Assembly: GCF_008086595.1 (NCBI RefSeq)
Contig: NZ_RXYA01000010.1
Location: forward strand, 62,001-126,000
DNA length: 64,000 bases
Source: Acetobacterium paludosum
GTDB taxonomy: Bacteria; Bacillota; Clostridia; Eubacteriales; Eubacteriaceae
Direction of reading: 5' to 3'
The notes below the pieces were generated by a model, which made no database searches, was not told the origin of the DNA, and saw only the letters and a list, made by a program, of their open reading frames with translations. The translations under genes and the position numbers were made by a program. Below are positions 53,563 to 63,657 of this stretch, piece after piece. How positions within the stretch are numbered: position 1 is the stretch's first letter; every line of letters begins with the position of its first letter.

Positions 53563-54217
53563 CGAAGGAATTGAAAGATTGCCACTATCTTCATTAAAAC
53601 AGTATATATATTGTAAAAGAAGATTTGCACTTATGTATCTTGAATGTGAGTGGGGGAATAATTATAAAATTGTCGAAGGTGATTTGTTACACCAACGTGC
53701 AGATGATCCAAATTTCAACGAAAAGCGGGGAGCTATTTATATAAGCAGAAGTGTGCCAATTTTTTCAAATAAATTAAATCTTTATGGAGTTGCTGATATT
53801 GTTGAGTTTATTCAAAACGAAAAGGGTATTAAGATACCAAGAAAAAAGGGCCTTTGGGAAATAAATCCAGTTGAATATAAAAATGGGAAACCAGAAAAAA
53901 GTAATGCAGATAATTACCAATTATGTGCGCAAGTTATGTGCCTGGAAGAAATGTTTCAAACTGAAATTAAAAGTGGTGATATCTTTTATGGAAAAATTAA
54001 AAGGAGGGTAACAGTTGAAATAACCGAGGAATTAAAAGAGGAGGTGAAAGTACAGGTGAAAAATATGAATGATTTGCTTTTAAATCAAAAGGTTCCGAAT
54101 AAATCTAAAGATCAAATCTGTAGTTTGTGTTCATTAATCAATACTTGTATTCCATCTGTATTTAATAAGCAAAAAAAGTTAAAAGATCGGATATCGATAC
54201 TGATGAAAGAAAATTGA
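53549..54217 (+). CDS. cas4: Cas4 exonuclease (spacer acquisition)
   Basis: A 222-residue RecB-like nuclease. It has SSLKQYIYCKRRFALMYLE (first Cys, about residue 22), the catalytic GVADIVEF and PVEYKNGK (about 116-123), and CSLCSLINTC near residue 188 with three further Cys for the [4Fe-4S] cluster. In I-C systems Cas4 trims and orients pre-spacers with a correct PAM. Start ATG 53549 overlaps cas7c. Confidence 0.92.
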   Translation: MKKFDEGIERLPLSSLKQYIYCKRRFALMYLECEWGNNYKIVEGDLLHQRADDPNFNEKRGAIYISRSVPIFSNKLNLYGVADIVEFIQNEKGIKIPRKKGLWEINPVEYKNGKPEKSNADNYQLCAQVMCLEEMFQTEIKSGDIFYGKIKRRVTVEITEELKEEVKVQVKNMNDLLLNQKVPNKSKDQICSLCSLINTCIPSVFNKQKKLKDRISILMKEN

Positions 54218-54218
54218 C

Positions 54219-55250
54219 ATGAAAAAATTACTCAATAGTTTATATATTACAACCCCAAACTCATATCTTTCACTGGATGGTGAAAATCTTGTTGTTTTGT
54301 TGGAAGATAATGAAAAGTTTCGGTTGCCGTTTGTTAATATTGAAAATATTATCTGTTTTGGTTATATGGGGGCTAGTCCTGCATTAATGGGCAAATGTGC
54401 TGATAATAACATATCCATAAATTTTTTAAAACCCAATGGCGAATACTTGGCTAGAATTGTTGGTAAGACAAAAGGAAATGTACTACTTAGGAAAAAACAA
54501 TATACATTAAGTGAAAATGAAGAATTTTGTTTGAATATATCTAAAAACATTATTGCAGCTAAGCTTTGCAATAGTAGAATGACTTTGGAGAGAACAATAA
54601 GAGATAATTTCGATAAAATAGATACATCGAATCTAAAAATAACATCAAACTATATTGCTAATAATATTGATAGAATTTATGAATTTAATGATTCTGATCA
54701 ATTAAGGGGCTTTGAAGGAATTATTGCAAGAAATTATTTTTCCGTTTTTAGTGATATGGTATTGGCTCAAAAAAAAGATTTTAGTATGATTGAACGTTCA
54801 AAAAGACCGCCATTAGACTTCTTAAATTGTATGTTGTCATATCTTTATACAATTCTTTCATTTGAAGTTCGATCGGCGTTGGAGACCGTAGGATTAGATC
54901 CTTATGTTGGTTTTATGCATACTTTAAGACCAGGTCGACCATCGTTAGCACTTGATTTAATGGAAGAATTGAGAGCATATATGGTTGATCGAGTTGTATT
55001 AACTATGATTAATTTAAAGCATATAACGAAAAAAGACTTTCAAAAAAAAGAAGGTGGCGGTGTATTAATGACCGATGATGGAAGAAAAAAAATACTTAAA
55101 TGTTGGCAGGATAGAAAAAAAGAAATAATTATGCATCCATATATTAAAGAAAAAATTGAGATTGGGTTGATTCCTTATGTACAAGCACAGTTGCTGGGTA
55201 AGTATTTACGTGAAGAGTTACCGGAGTATTGTCCGTTTTTAATGAGATGA
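54219..55250 (+). CDS. cas1: Cas1 integrase
   Basis: A 343-residue Cas1. The conserved region has FEGIIARNYFSVFSDM (catalytic Glu about 167), PPLDFLNCMLSYLYTI, GLDPYVGFMHTLRPGRPSLALDLMEEL (catalytic His about 234 and Asp about 245). It lies two bases after cas4. Confidence 0.95.
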   Translation: MKKLLNSLYITTPNSYLSLDGENLVVLLEDNEKFRLPFVNIENIICFGYMGASPALMGKCADNNISINFLKPNGEYLARIVGKTKGNVLLRKKQYTLSENEEFCLNISKNIIAAKLCNSRMTLERTIRDNFDKIDTSNLKITSNYIANNIDRIYEFNDSDQLRGFEGIIARNYFSVFSDMVLAQKKDFSMIERSKRPPLDFLNCMLSYLYTILSFEVRSALETVGLDPYVGFMHTLRPGRPSLALDLMEELRAYMVDRVVLTMINLKHITKKDFQKKEGGGVLMTDDGRKKILKCWQDRKKEIIMHPYIKEKIEIGLIPYVQAQLLGKYLREELPEYCPFLMR

Positions 55251-55259
55251 GGTGGTTTT

Positions 55260-55550
55260 ATGTATGTTATAATCGGCTATGATGTGAGTACGATGTCGGC
55301 TGAAGGAAGAAAACGACTAAGAAAAGTCAGTAAAGCTTGTCAAAATTATGGACAACGAGTTCAAAATTCACTTTTTGAATGCTGTATTGATTATGGTACA
55401 TTTTTAAAATTGAAAAATGAATTAGAAAAAATAATAAATAAAGAAACAGACAGTTTGAGATATTATTATTTAGGTAATAATTGGGAAAAAAAAGTGGAAC
55501 ATGTGGGTGCGAAACCATCATTCAATCCACAAGATATTTTAATAATCTAG
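55260..55550 (+). CDS. cas2: Cas2 adaptation protein
   Basis: A 96-residue Cas2 with YVIIGYDVSTMSAEGRKRLR at the start and VQNSLFECCIDYGTF in the middle. It forms the Cas1-Cas2 integrase complex. It is the last cas gene, and the array leader begins right after it. Confidence 0.94.
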   Translation: MYVIIGYDVSTMSAEGRKRLRKVSKACQNYGQRVQNSLFECCIDYGTFLKLKNELEKIINKETDSLRYYYLGNNWEKKVEHVGAKPSFNPQDILII

Positions 55551-55709
55551 TGGTGTTTTGCGAACCCCAAGCTAACATTGTTTTCTATTCTATAGAAAGC
55601 TGGATATAATCAGATTCTTAAAAATAAAAACTAAAAATAAACAAAAAACTAGTCCGCCTCAAAAAGTCGTGAAACGGCATAGATACAGCATTTTTTATCT
55701 AATTGCAGA
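55551..55709 (+). promoter_or_regulatory. CRISPR leader
   Basis: This AT-rich 159-base stretch between cas2 and the first repeat contains GGATATAATC near 55593 as a possible -10 region. Its position at the end opposite the degenerate repeat marks it as the leader where new spacers enter. Confidence 0.7.
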
Positions 55710-58700
55710 GTCGCGCTCCGCATGGGGCGTGTGGATTGAAACAAATATAGAATCAAAAATAGCGAAGAAAATGACAGTCGCGCTCCGCATGGGGCGTGTG
55801 GATTGAAACTACTATAGTAGCATTATAAGCGGCTCCCATTGGGTCGCGCTCCGCATGGGGCGTGTGGATTGAAACTTCATTATTAGCGACTCTAACATGG
55901 GCCATAAGTCGCGCTCCGCATGGGGCGTGTGGATTGAAACCATTATAGGGATCTAATAAAGCCTGTACACTCTCAAGTCGCGCTCCGCATGGGGCGTGTG
56001 GATTGAAACTTCTATACTGGTCAACTAAAGGTTGGCAGGTCTTGTCGCGCTCCGCATGGGGCGTGTGGATTGAAACTTAGACTGCCCTATGTTGTTAGTT
56101 TATTCTACGTCGCGCTCCGCATGGGGCGTGTGGATTGAAACCTCTAGGACAGTTTGGTACAGATACAGGAGTTAGTCGCGCTCCGCATGGGGCGTGTGGA
56201 TTGAAACTACTTTGTTTAGTGCATCATCAATCAGCTTAACCGTCGCGCTCCGCATGGGGCGTGTGGATTGAAACTCACCTCATAATCTTTAAATATTGAA
56301 TCATTAAAGTCGCGCTCCGCATGGGGCGTGTGGATTGAAACATTTAGCAAGTATGGCATTAAAAGAATATGTAAAGTCGCGCTCCGCATGGGGCGTGTGG
56401 ATTGAAACCAATCGGTGGTACAGCAATTGCATTATCATTAAGTCGCGCTCCGCATGGGGCGTGTGGATTGAAACGTGACATTACATAGGTTACTTATTGT
56501 TTGTTGTTGTCGCGCTCCGCATGGGGCGTGTGGATTGAAACTATAATAAAACTTTGGTTGCTCCACCATCGTTTGTCGCGCTCCGCATGGGGCGTGTGGA
56601 TTGAAACACCGCTGATACAATTCTGCTTGCTTCATCTCGTGGTCGCGCTCCGCATGGGGCGTGTGGATTGAAACTTAATGAGATATATCAACCACAAGGA
56701 TTTGTCGGTCGCGCTCCGCATGGGGCGTGTGGATTGAAACTGCTCATGGTAGAAATATGAATATTGTTGTCAAGTCGCGCTCCGCATGGGGCGTGTGGAT
56801 TGAAACATCCCATGCCTGTTGAACTTCCCATTTCGTACTGTCGCGCTCCGCATGGGGCGTGTGGATTGAAACTAGTAGGAAGACCTAAAACAGAGGTGGA
56901 GGTGTCGTCGCGCTCCGCATGGGGCGTGTGGATTGAAACTAAAATAGGTTACTGTGTTGAATGCCACCAAACGTCGCGCTCCGCATGGGGCGTGTGGATT
57001 GAAACTTTACCGCCATTTTGAAAGAAACCATACACTGAAGTCGCGCTCCGCATGGGGCGTGTGGATTGAAACTCTACACAAATAGTATATTATGGTTAAG
57101 TTTGTGTCGCGCTCCGCATGGGGCGTGTGGATTGAAACATCAGAACAGTACTCTAACCTATTGAGTTACACCCGTCGCGCTCCGCATGGGGCGTGTGGAT
57201 TGAAACTATTAAGACCTGCTACCCAATCATTGATGTTATGTCGCGCTCCGCATGGGGCGTGTGGATTGAAACTACATATATCAATAAAATCACTAGGCTG
57301 TTCTCGTCGCGCTCCGCATGGGGCGTGTGGATTGAAACTAGTAGGAAGACCTAAAACAGAGATGGAGGTGTCAAGTCGCGCTCCGCATGGGGCGTGTGGA
57401 TTGAAACTTATAACACAATAACCTAATTCCCCACATTTTCGTCGCGCTCCGCATGGGGCGTGTGGATTGAAACTGGTAGAGGTGTCCATGTAAATGATTG
57501 TGTATCTGTCGCGCTCCGCATGGGGCGTGTGGATTGAAACTTATAGTAAGAAACTCTTCTTCTATTTGATAGGTGTCGCGCTCCGCATGGGGCGTGTGGA
57601 TTGAAACATTCCTAAAGACTCCATTACCTCACGTTCGTTTTGTCGCGCTCCGCATGGGGCGTGTGGATTGAAACTAATACTAACCTTGATGAATACAGAA
57701 AGATTGTAGTCGCGCTCCGCATGGGGCGTGTGGATTGAAACTATTGTAAAAACTCTTTCTGCCATCATATTCACGTCGCGCTCCGCATGGGGCGTGTGGA
57801 TTGAAACCATAGTTTTACCTCTCATTATAAAATTTTTGCCTGTCGCGCTCCGCATGGGGCGTGTGGATTGAAACCATCGAGCCTTTTTTCAGTTTTCGTA
57901 ACGGCGTCGTCGCGCTCCGCATGGGGCGTGTGGATTGAAACTCCGCGAAACTCATTATTAATACCTCCTAGTTGTCGCGCTCCGCATGGGGCGTGTGGAT
58001 TGAAACAACATATAACAATAGCGCTTGCATTTCAGTTAATGTCGCGCTCCGCATGGGGCGTGTGGATTGAAACGTGTGACTGAGGTTTTGGTATCAACTG
58101 TAGCCCGTCGCGCTCCGCATGGGGCGTGTGGATTGAAACTTTCATCCCCAAAATTACCTGATGGTATAATAAGGTCGCGCTCCGCATGGGGCGTGTGGAT
58201 TGAAACCTGACAGTAATTCAATGAGAACAATTCCTGCATGTCGCGCTCCGCATGGGGCGTGTGGATTGAAACTCACCTGTTGTACCAGCTGTTACACCAT
58301 TACTAGTCGCGCTCCGCATGGGGCGTGTGGATTGAAACAAAAAGCCTACATCTAAATCATAGTTAGAATACGTCGCGCTCCGCATGGGGCGTGTGGATTG
58401 AAACTCATCTAAGTGGGAAGAGTCATTTACATTAGTAGGTCGCGCTCCGCATGGGGCGTGTGGATTGAAACTCTTCCCACGTTTTACCTTCCCCCTCCAT
58501 TGTAGGTCGCGCTCCGCATGGGGCGTGTGGATTGAAACTATCAAAATCTGCCATCGGAGTAATAACGCCATCGTCGCGCTCCGCATGGGGCGTGTGGATT
58601 GAAACGTTGATGTTTAACGCCTTTCGTGATGCAGCAATGTCGCGCTCCGCATGGGGCGTGTGGATTGAAACTATGGGTAACCCTGCTTTCTTGCAGGCCT

Positions 58701-59208
58701 TGTATAGTCGCGCTCCGCATGGGGCGTGTGGATTGAAACACGAAAACAAGACGGCGATGAATTTTATACTGAGTCGCGCTCCGCATGGGGCGTGTGGATT
58801 GAAACTACATAAATTTCTTATGGGACATAATATTTTTGGGTCGCGCTCCGCATGGGGCGTGTGGATTGAAACAAAAAATTCAGTATCATGCAAGGCGATC
58901 TCCCCGGTCGCGCTCCGCATGGGGCGTGTGGATTGAAACAGCTCTTATTGGCTCTCCCGTCCATCTGATTTCGGTCGCGCTCCGCATGGGGCGTGTGGAT
59001 TGAAACCTGCCGATTTATAGGCAATATTACAGGGTTGATCGTCGCGCTCCGCATGGGGCGTGTGGATTGAAACACGAAATTTGGATATTTTTCAAGCAAA
59101 TCCTCTAAGTCGCGCTCCGCATGGGGCGTGTGGATTGAAACCTAACTCTTCGATCACCTTATCCAGTACCGCCAGGTCGCGCTCCGCATGGGGCGTGTGG
59201 ATTGAAAT
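55710..59208 (+). CRISPR. Type I-C CRISPR array, 53 repeats and 52 spacers
   Basis: I counted 53 copies of a 33-nt repeat that begins GTCGCGCTCC and ends GGATTGAAAC, with repeat starts from 55710 to 59176 at a mean step of about 66.7 bases. Spacers are about 32-36 nt. The repeat has an internal stem CGCTCC/GGGGCG around GCAT and the ATTGAAAC 3' handle of type I-C. All copies appear identical except the last, whose final C is T, which marks the old end. Transcription is on the plus strand, like the cas genes. Reading frames across the array are artefacts of the repeat. Confidence 0.97.
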
Positions 59209-59559
59209 TTCTTGTCTTTATACTATAGAAACAACTCGCATAATCTCCGTGAATAATATTTCGCAAATTTATAAAAAAAATATAGATATGAGGAGAAAAC
59301 TGATAGCACTATTGTCGCTAGAATTTGATTTTTTCACTTTGTCAAAACTCCGATTTGCTGTTCTTTAATTGCTATTATTCTTGACAACTTTAAAATTAAA
59401 GAATAAAATGGCTCTACAAGTAAACCATTACAATAGAATAACACAGGGCAAGAGTTTAAGAGATGTTCGTATAATACTGCCGTTACGCCGGACCGGAATT
59501 TTCGGGATTGCGCCCTTTGTATGATGCGGACTTTTTTCATGTCAAAGAAAGGAAAAATT
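59209..59559 (+). other. Gap between CRISPR array and glpP
   Basis: No gene is recognised. The region holds the promoter at 59381-59409 and then a leader of about 140 bases before glpP, with a GC-rich patch near 59480-59515 that can form a weak hairpin (CCGGAATTTTCGGG). Confidence 0.5.
59381..59409 (+). promoter_or_regulatory. Promoter of glpP
   Basis: TTGACA (59381-59386) and TAAAAT (59404-59409) are 17 bases apart. Confidence 0.75.
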
Positions 59560-60153
59560 TTGAAAAAGAAAAATTCTGGTAAAGAAGACTTTCAAAAACT
59601 ACTAAAATCCCACCCGGTTATTCCATCGGTCCATCAGAGAAAAGAATTGCTTTATGCGATGGAAGAAACGAGTGTTGGCTGGATTATGTTGAAATTAGGG
59701 GATGTCAATACGCTGCCGCGGCTGGTTAAGCTTATTCATCAATCAGGCAAACGTGTGATGGTTCATCAAGATTCCATCAAGGGAATTGCCAGAGATAAGA
59801 TGGGGATTCAGTATATGGGCAATTGCGGAGTAGATTGCGTGATTACGATGAAATCCCCCTGTATAAAATATATTAAAGATGCCGGAATGCTTGCGGCATT
59901 CGGTTTTTTTATCATCGATTCAGATGCTTATCGTTCCGGTTTGATGAACATCAAAGAATGTGACCCGGATGGTGTCATTCTGATGCCAGGGACGATTCCG
60001 GAGCAGATTATTAAGGCGATTGCCGGGGAAACAACGGCACCCATTATGCTGGGTGGATTGATGACAACAGAAGAGCAAATCTTAAATGCCGTTCGCATTG
60101 GCGCCACTTCAGTTGCAAGTAGCAATCCTGAATTGTGGAACTTCAGTGCTTAA
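59560..60153 (+). CDS. glpP: Glycerol-3-phosphate-responsive antiterminator
   Basis: A 197-residue GlpP-family protein with a TIM-barrel fold: HPVIPSVHQRKELLYAM, IMLKLGDVNTLP, VMVHQDSIKGIARDKMGIQYM, DGVILMPGTIPEQI and IMLGGLMTTEEQI. In Bacillus, GlpP binds glycerol 3-phosphate and prevents early termination of glycerol operons by acting on their mRNA leaders. The start is TTG 59560 with AAAGGA at 59548-59553; ATG 59539 and ATG 59521 have no site. It stands alone; glycerol uptake genes are not in view. Confidence 0.87.
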   Translation: MKKKNSGKEDFQKLLKSHPVIPSVHQRKELLYAMEETSVGWIMLKLGDVNTLPRLVKLIHQSGKRVMVHQDSIKGIARDKMGIQYMGNCGVDCVITMKSPCIKYIKDAGMLAAFGFFIIDSDAYRSGLMNIKECDPDGVILMPGTIPEQIIKAIAGETTAPIMLGGLMTTEEQILNAVRIGATSVASSNPELWNFSA

Positions 60154-60200
60154 AAAAAATATCAAATATTGTCATCCAAACTAAGAATTAAAAAACTGGT

Positions 60201-60974
60201 TTAGTTCAGTATCTCAGCAACGGCAGCCATGATCGCTTCGAAGCGGCTGACGGGCCAGGCGCTTCGGGTGAAAAACAAACCGTCCACATTTTCAAGAAGC
60301 GCATAAGGTTTGGCGTTATCGATATTGACGCTGCCGCCATAAAGAAGCGGTATGTCTGCTCCCAACTCGCCATAAAGTTCAATCATAATATTTCTCAGAT
60401 GATTATGGATTTCCTCGACATAAGAAGCTTCGGGAGGCGTTCCGCTGTCGCCGATTGCCCAGACGGGTTCATAGGCTACCCAGAATTTTCCGATGGCATC
60501 GGAAGGCACATTCTTCAGGGCGATCTTCAATTGTTTGGCCAGCATTTCTTTGGAAACGCCGTAGTTTTTGTCCTCCCGCTTTTCACCGATGCAGATGAGC
60601 GGGGTAAAACCGAAATTTAATGCGGCCAGCGTTTTTAAATTGACCGATTCATCCGTTTCATAAAGATGCTGCCGGCAATCGTTGTGACCGAGTAGGGCAA
60701 TATCGATACCGATTTCTTTGAGCATCACCGGTGAAATTTGTCCGGTGAACTGTCCGAAATCCTCATAGTGCATATTCTGCGCGCCCAATTTCAGAGCGGT
60801 ATTTTCAGCAACCATGAGCTCCTTCATTTTCCAGAGATGCGTAAAAGGCGGGATAATGAAGAAATCGATCTGGGGATAGTTCTTGATCGTCGCCATCAAT
60901 TCGGATGTGTAAGCGAGACCTTCAGCCGTTGTTTTATTCATTTTCCAGTTGGAACCTAATAAAAATTTTTTCAT
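60201..60974 (-). CDS. Triosephosphate isomerase-like protein with altered active-site motifs
   Basis: A 257-residue TIM-family protein. The catalytic set is largely present: NWKMNK (Lys13 about), LLGHNDCRQ (His, normally GHSERR) and YEPVWAIG (catalytic Glu about 167). The phosphate loop 8, normally GGASL, reads FTRSAW, and GHNDCRQ differs from the usual motif. So it probably isomerises a related sugar phosphate instead of, or as well as, triose phosphate. It is in an operon with rpiB (7 bases apart), a combination seen in four-carbon polyol routes (EryH/EryI type). A canonical TIM gene is expected elsewhere. Confidence 0.72.
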   Translation of the reverse strand: MKKFLLGSNWKMNKTTAEGLAYTSELMATIKNYPQIDFFIIPPFTHLWKMKELMVAENTALKLGAQNMHYEDFGQFTGQISPVMLKEIGIDIALLGHNDCRQHLYETDESVNLKTLAALNFGFTPLICIGEKREDKNYGVSKEMLAKQLKIALKNVPSDAIGKFWVAYEPVWAIGDSGTPPEASYVEEIHNHLRNIMIELYGELGADIPLLYGGSVNIDNAKPYALLENVDGLFFTRSAWPVSRFEAIMAAVAEILN

Positions 60975-60981
60975 AACGCCT

Positions 60982-61431
60982 CTATTTCATATGCGTTTTT
61001 TCCAGGGTTCTCATTTTTTCAACTTTTTGTGTTGATCCACCGCCCTGGAATTCGCTTTTTAACCATGCTTCTGCAACCATTTTGGCATGTTCAACGCCAA
61101 TGACACGAGCGCCCATGGTCAGTACATTGGCGTCATTGCTTTTTGCAAGCCGTTCCGCAGAATAGACATCATGACAGGTGCCGGCGAAAACCCCGGGCAC
61201 TTTGTTTGCCATCATAGCTACGCCCAAACCGGTTCCACAGAACAAAAATCCGCGATCAAATTTATGATTGCTGATCGCTTCAGCCAGGTTAAAGGCAATC
61301 TCCGGGTAATCACAATCGTGAGTTGAAGAATATTCTAAATCAGTGATATCATAGCCAGCCGTTTTTAAATAATTGAAAATCTGATTTTTAAAATCGATGG
61401 CCGCATCATCACAATCTACAGCAATTCGCAT
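60982..61431 (-). CDS. rpiB: Ribose-5-phosphate isomerase B-type sugar-phosphate isomerase
   Basis: A 149-residue RpiB/LacAB-family protein. It starts MRIAVDCDDAAIDFKNQI and has DYPEIAFNLAEAI, FLFCGTGLGVAMMANKVPG with the catalytic Cys (about residue 66), and SNDANVLTMGARVIG. It may act on ribose 5-phosphate or on tetrulose/pentulose phosphates; the neighbouring TIM-like gene favours a polyol route. An AGGAGG site precedes the start on the minus strand. It is divergent from the sigma-54 regulator gene. Confidence 0.8.
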   Translation of the reverse strand: MRIAVDCDDAAIDFKNQIFNYLKTAGYDITDLEYSSTHDCDYPEIAFNLAEAISNHKFDRGFLFCGTGLGVAMMANKVPGVFAGTCHDVYSAERLAKSNDANVLTMGARVIGVEHAKMVAEAWLKSEFQGGGSTQKVEKMRTLEKTHMK

Positions 61432-61624
61432 AATTATCCTCCTTAGAATGATTGATTTTGTTTAAGGTATTCTATCAAACGATACGGTAATATTATGGCA
61501 TAGATATGTTGTTTTGTAAAGAATGCAGGGGTTGGGGTCAAGTTGGAAATTCGAAAGAAAATTGATTGATCAATAGAAACCGCTAGCTCAATATTTGCAT
61601 GGATAAAGAGACAATGGAGGGGAT

Positions 61625-63649
61625 ATGGAAAAAAGCCAACGGGTAAAAATCACGAATAAAAACGGACTTCATACCAGGGTTGCCGCGATGGTTGTCAGGC
61701 AGTCTCAAAAAATCGAAAAAATGTGGAACTGCCAGCTTTATCTGAGGCGCCTGAATTCTCATTCAGGTGTTCCCTGCAATAGTGTCCTGCCGCTGGTATC
61801 TTTGAAATTGAAAAATGGCGAGATGGTTGAGGTGTACACCGATGAGAACGGAAGTGAGGAAGCGGTTTTCGGGCTGGCCGATTTTATCAGACAGATATCA
61901 GAACTTGAAATTCCTGAAACGGAGGCAGTCGATACAATTCTCCAGGAAAACACACTGGCCAGTGAAAAAATATTTGAAAGTATCAACAACGGCCTCATCG
62001 CAATGGACAGTAATGGCAGCATCAATATTTTCAATAAAGCGGCAGAAGAAATCACCGGAATAAAGGCGAGCGATATTATTGGAAAAAAAGGAGACGAATG
62101 GGTTCCCAATTTCAATTTAAAGGATCTGTTAAATACAAAAAAAGAAAAACTTGGTTTAAAACATAAAATCGGTAAAAAATGGGTAATAACGAACAAGAGT
62201 CCCATTATTGTCGATGAGGAGGTTGTTGGCGGCGTCGTGGTGTTTCAGGATATTTCACAGATAGAAGAATTATCCTGGGAACTTCATAGTGTTAAAGAGT
62301 TGAAGGAAAAGTTCAACACGATTCTGGAAACGGTTGACGATGGCATCTGCATGATCAATCGAAACCGGGAGATTACTTATGTGAATCTTCCTTTTGTGAG
62401 AATGTTTAAAAAAGAAGGAATCCAGGTTTTGTCTCGAAAAATACAGGATTTGTTTCCGGAAGAAAAATTTCGAGATGATTTTTTCATGGGCAAAGATGAG
62501 ATCATCATCGTTACGAAGGGCGGACGGGAATTTATTATGCATGCCCGGCCGATTGTGATTGAATCCAAATTTACCGGAAATGTTGTCGTGGCGAAAGAGC
62601 TGACGGAAATTGCCAAGCTGGCAGACCGGATTGAACTGCTGTCGGAAAAGACGCGCTTTCTTCAGGATGAGCTTGATAAGAAAGAGAGCCTTAATCCCTC
62701 CTTTAACAATATTGTTGGTAAAAGCGGGGCCTTGATGGAGAGCCTGACGGTGGCGTCAAAAGCGGCCCGAACTGATGCAGCGGTCCTGATTCGGGGGGAA
62801 AGCGGCACCGGTAAAGAACTGGTGGCGAGAGCCATCCATCGGGGCAGTTCAAGAAACAAAAAACCTTTTGTCGGAATGAATTGTGCGGCCATCCCCTCAA
62901 ATCTTTTGGAAAGTGAGCTTTTTGGTTATGAAAAAGGAGCATTCACCGGAGCCTATAAAGAGAAACGGGGAAAATTAGAAATAGCGAGTGGCGGAACGAT
63001 TTTTCTGGACGAAATTGGCGATATGGATAAAGCCATGCAGGCCAAGCTGTTAAGAGTGCTGCAGGAACAGGAAATCGAGAGAATCGGTGGCATCGAACCT
63101 ATTAAAATTAATATTCGGGTGATTGCTGCGACCAACAGCCCGCTTGAAAAAATGATGGAGGAGGGGGATTTCCGCCGGGACCTGTATTATCGATTAAATG
63201 TGATAACCGTTATGCTTCCGCCTTTGTGGCAGAGAAAAGGCGATATTCCAGTTCTGGTGGAGCATTTTACCGAGAAAATAAGCAAAAAGTATGATTTGCC
63301 GAATTGTACCATTAAGAAAAGTGCATTGATGGCATTAGAACAATACCGCTTTCCCGGAAATGTCAGAGAACTTGAAAATATTATCGAGCGGGGAATGACA
63401 TTATCGAATAATGAGTGGATTTCCATTGACGATCTGCCTAATCATTTAAGGGATGAAGTGAATGATAAAAAGAAAAACAACCGTCCGTTTGCATTGGATG
63501 GGGATAATCTCCCCACACTTGAAGAAATGGAACGGGAACTGATCGGATTGGCCTTAAAAAAACATGGAAGTTTCAGGCAGGCAGGTTTGGCTTTGGGATT
63601 GGATCACAAGACCATATCTGCAAAAGCGAAAAAGTATGACTTGAAATGA
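61625..63649 (+). CDS. Sigma-54-dependent activator with HPr-like, PAS and AAA domains
   Basis: A 674-residue regulator. Residues 1-95 resemble HPr of the phosphotransferase system: KNGLHTRVAAMVV has His16 where HPr is phosphorylated, and LVSLKLKNGEMVEVYTDENG matches the rest. Two PAS-like domains follow (about 110-215 and 225-330). The AAA domain has GESGTGKE (391-398), GAFTGA (about 438-443, the sigma-54 contact loop) and FLDEIGDM. A Fis-type helix-turn-helix ends the protein (FRQAGLALGLDHKTISAKAKKY). The -24/-12 promoter just downstream, before dhaM, is the obvious target. The HPr domain may sense PTS phosphorylation, here tied to dihydroxyacetone kinase. ATG 61625 follows GGAGGG. Confidence 0.87.
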   Translation: MEKSQRVKITNKNGLHTRVAAMVVRQSQKIEKMWNCQLYLRRLNSHSGVPCNSVLPLVSLKLKNGEMVEVYTDENGSEEAVFGLADFIRQISELEIPETEAVDTILQENTLASEKIFESINNGLIAMDSNGSINIFNKAAEEITGIKASDIIGKKGDEWVPNFNLKDLLNTKKEKLGLKHKIGKKWVITNKSPIIVDEEVVGGVVVFQDISQIEELSWELHSVKELKEKFNTILETVDDGICMINRNREITYVNLPFVRMFKKEGIQVLSRKIQDLFPEEKFRDDFFMGKDEIIIVTKGGREFIMHARPIVIESKFTGNVVVAKELTEIAKLADRIELLSEKTRFLQDELDKKESLNPSFNNIVGKSGALMESLTVASKAARTDAAVLIRGESGTGKELVARAIHRGSSRNKKPFVGMNCAAIPSNLLESELFGYEKGAFTGAYKEKRGKLEIASGGTIFLDEIGDMDKAMQAKLLRVLQEQEIERIGGIEPIKINIRVIAATNSPLEKMMEEGDFRRDLYYRLNVITVMLPPLWQRKGDIPVLVEHFTEKISKKYDLPNCTIKKSALMALEQYRFPGNVRELENIIERGMTLSNNEWISIDDLPNHLRDEVNDKKKNNRPFALDGDNLPTLEEMERELIGLALKKHGSFRQAGLALGLDHKTISAKAKKYDLK

Positions 63650-63657
63650 GCTTAGTT

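Noticed and set aside
58405-58505. Possible overlap between spacers 42 and 43 (TCTTCCCAC on opposite strands)
   Set aside because: The shared nine bases are internal in one spacer and sequence diverges right after; this fits chance better than shared protospacer.
56438-59368. Open frames across the CRISPR array with repeated peptides such as FNPHAPCGAR or SRSAWGVWIET
   Set aside because: They come from the 33-nt repeat (a multiple of three) read through on either strand; periodicity is that of the array, with no ribosome binding sites.
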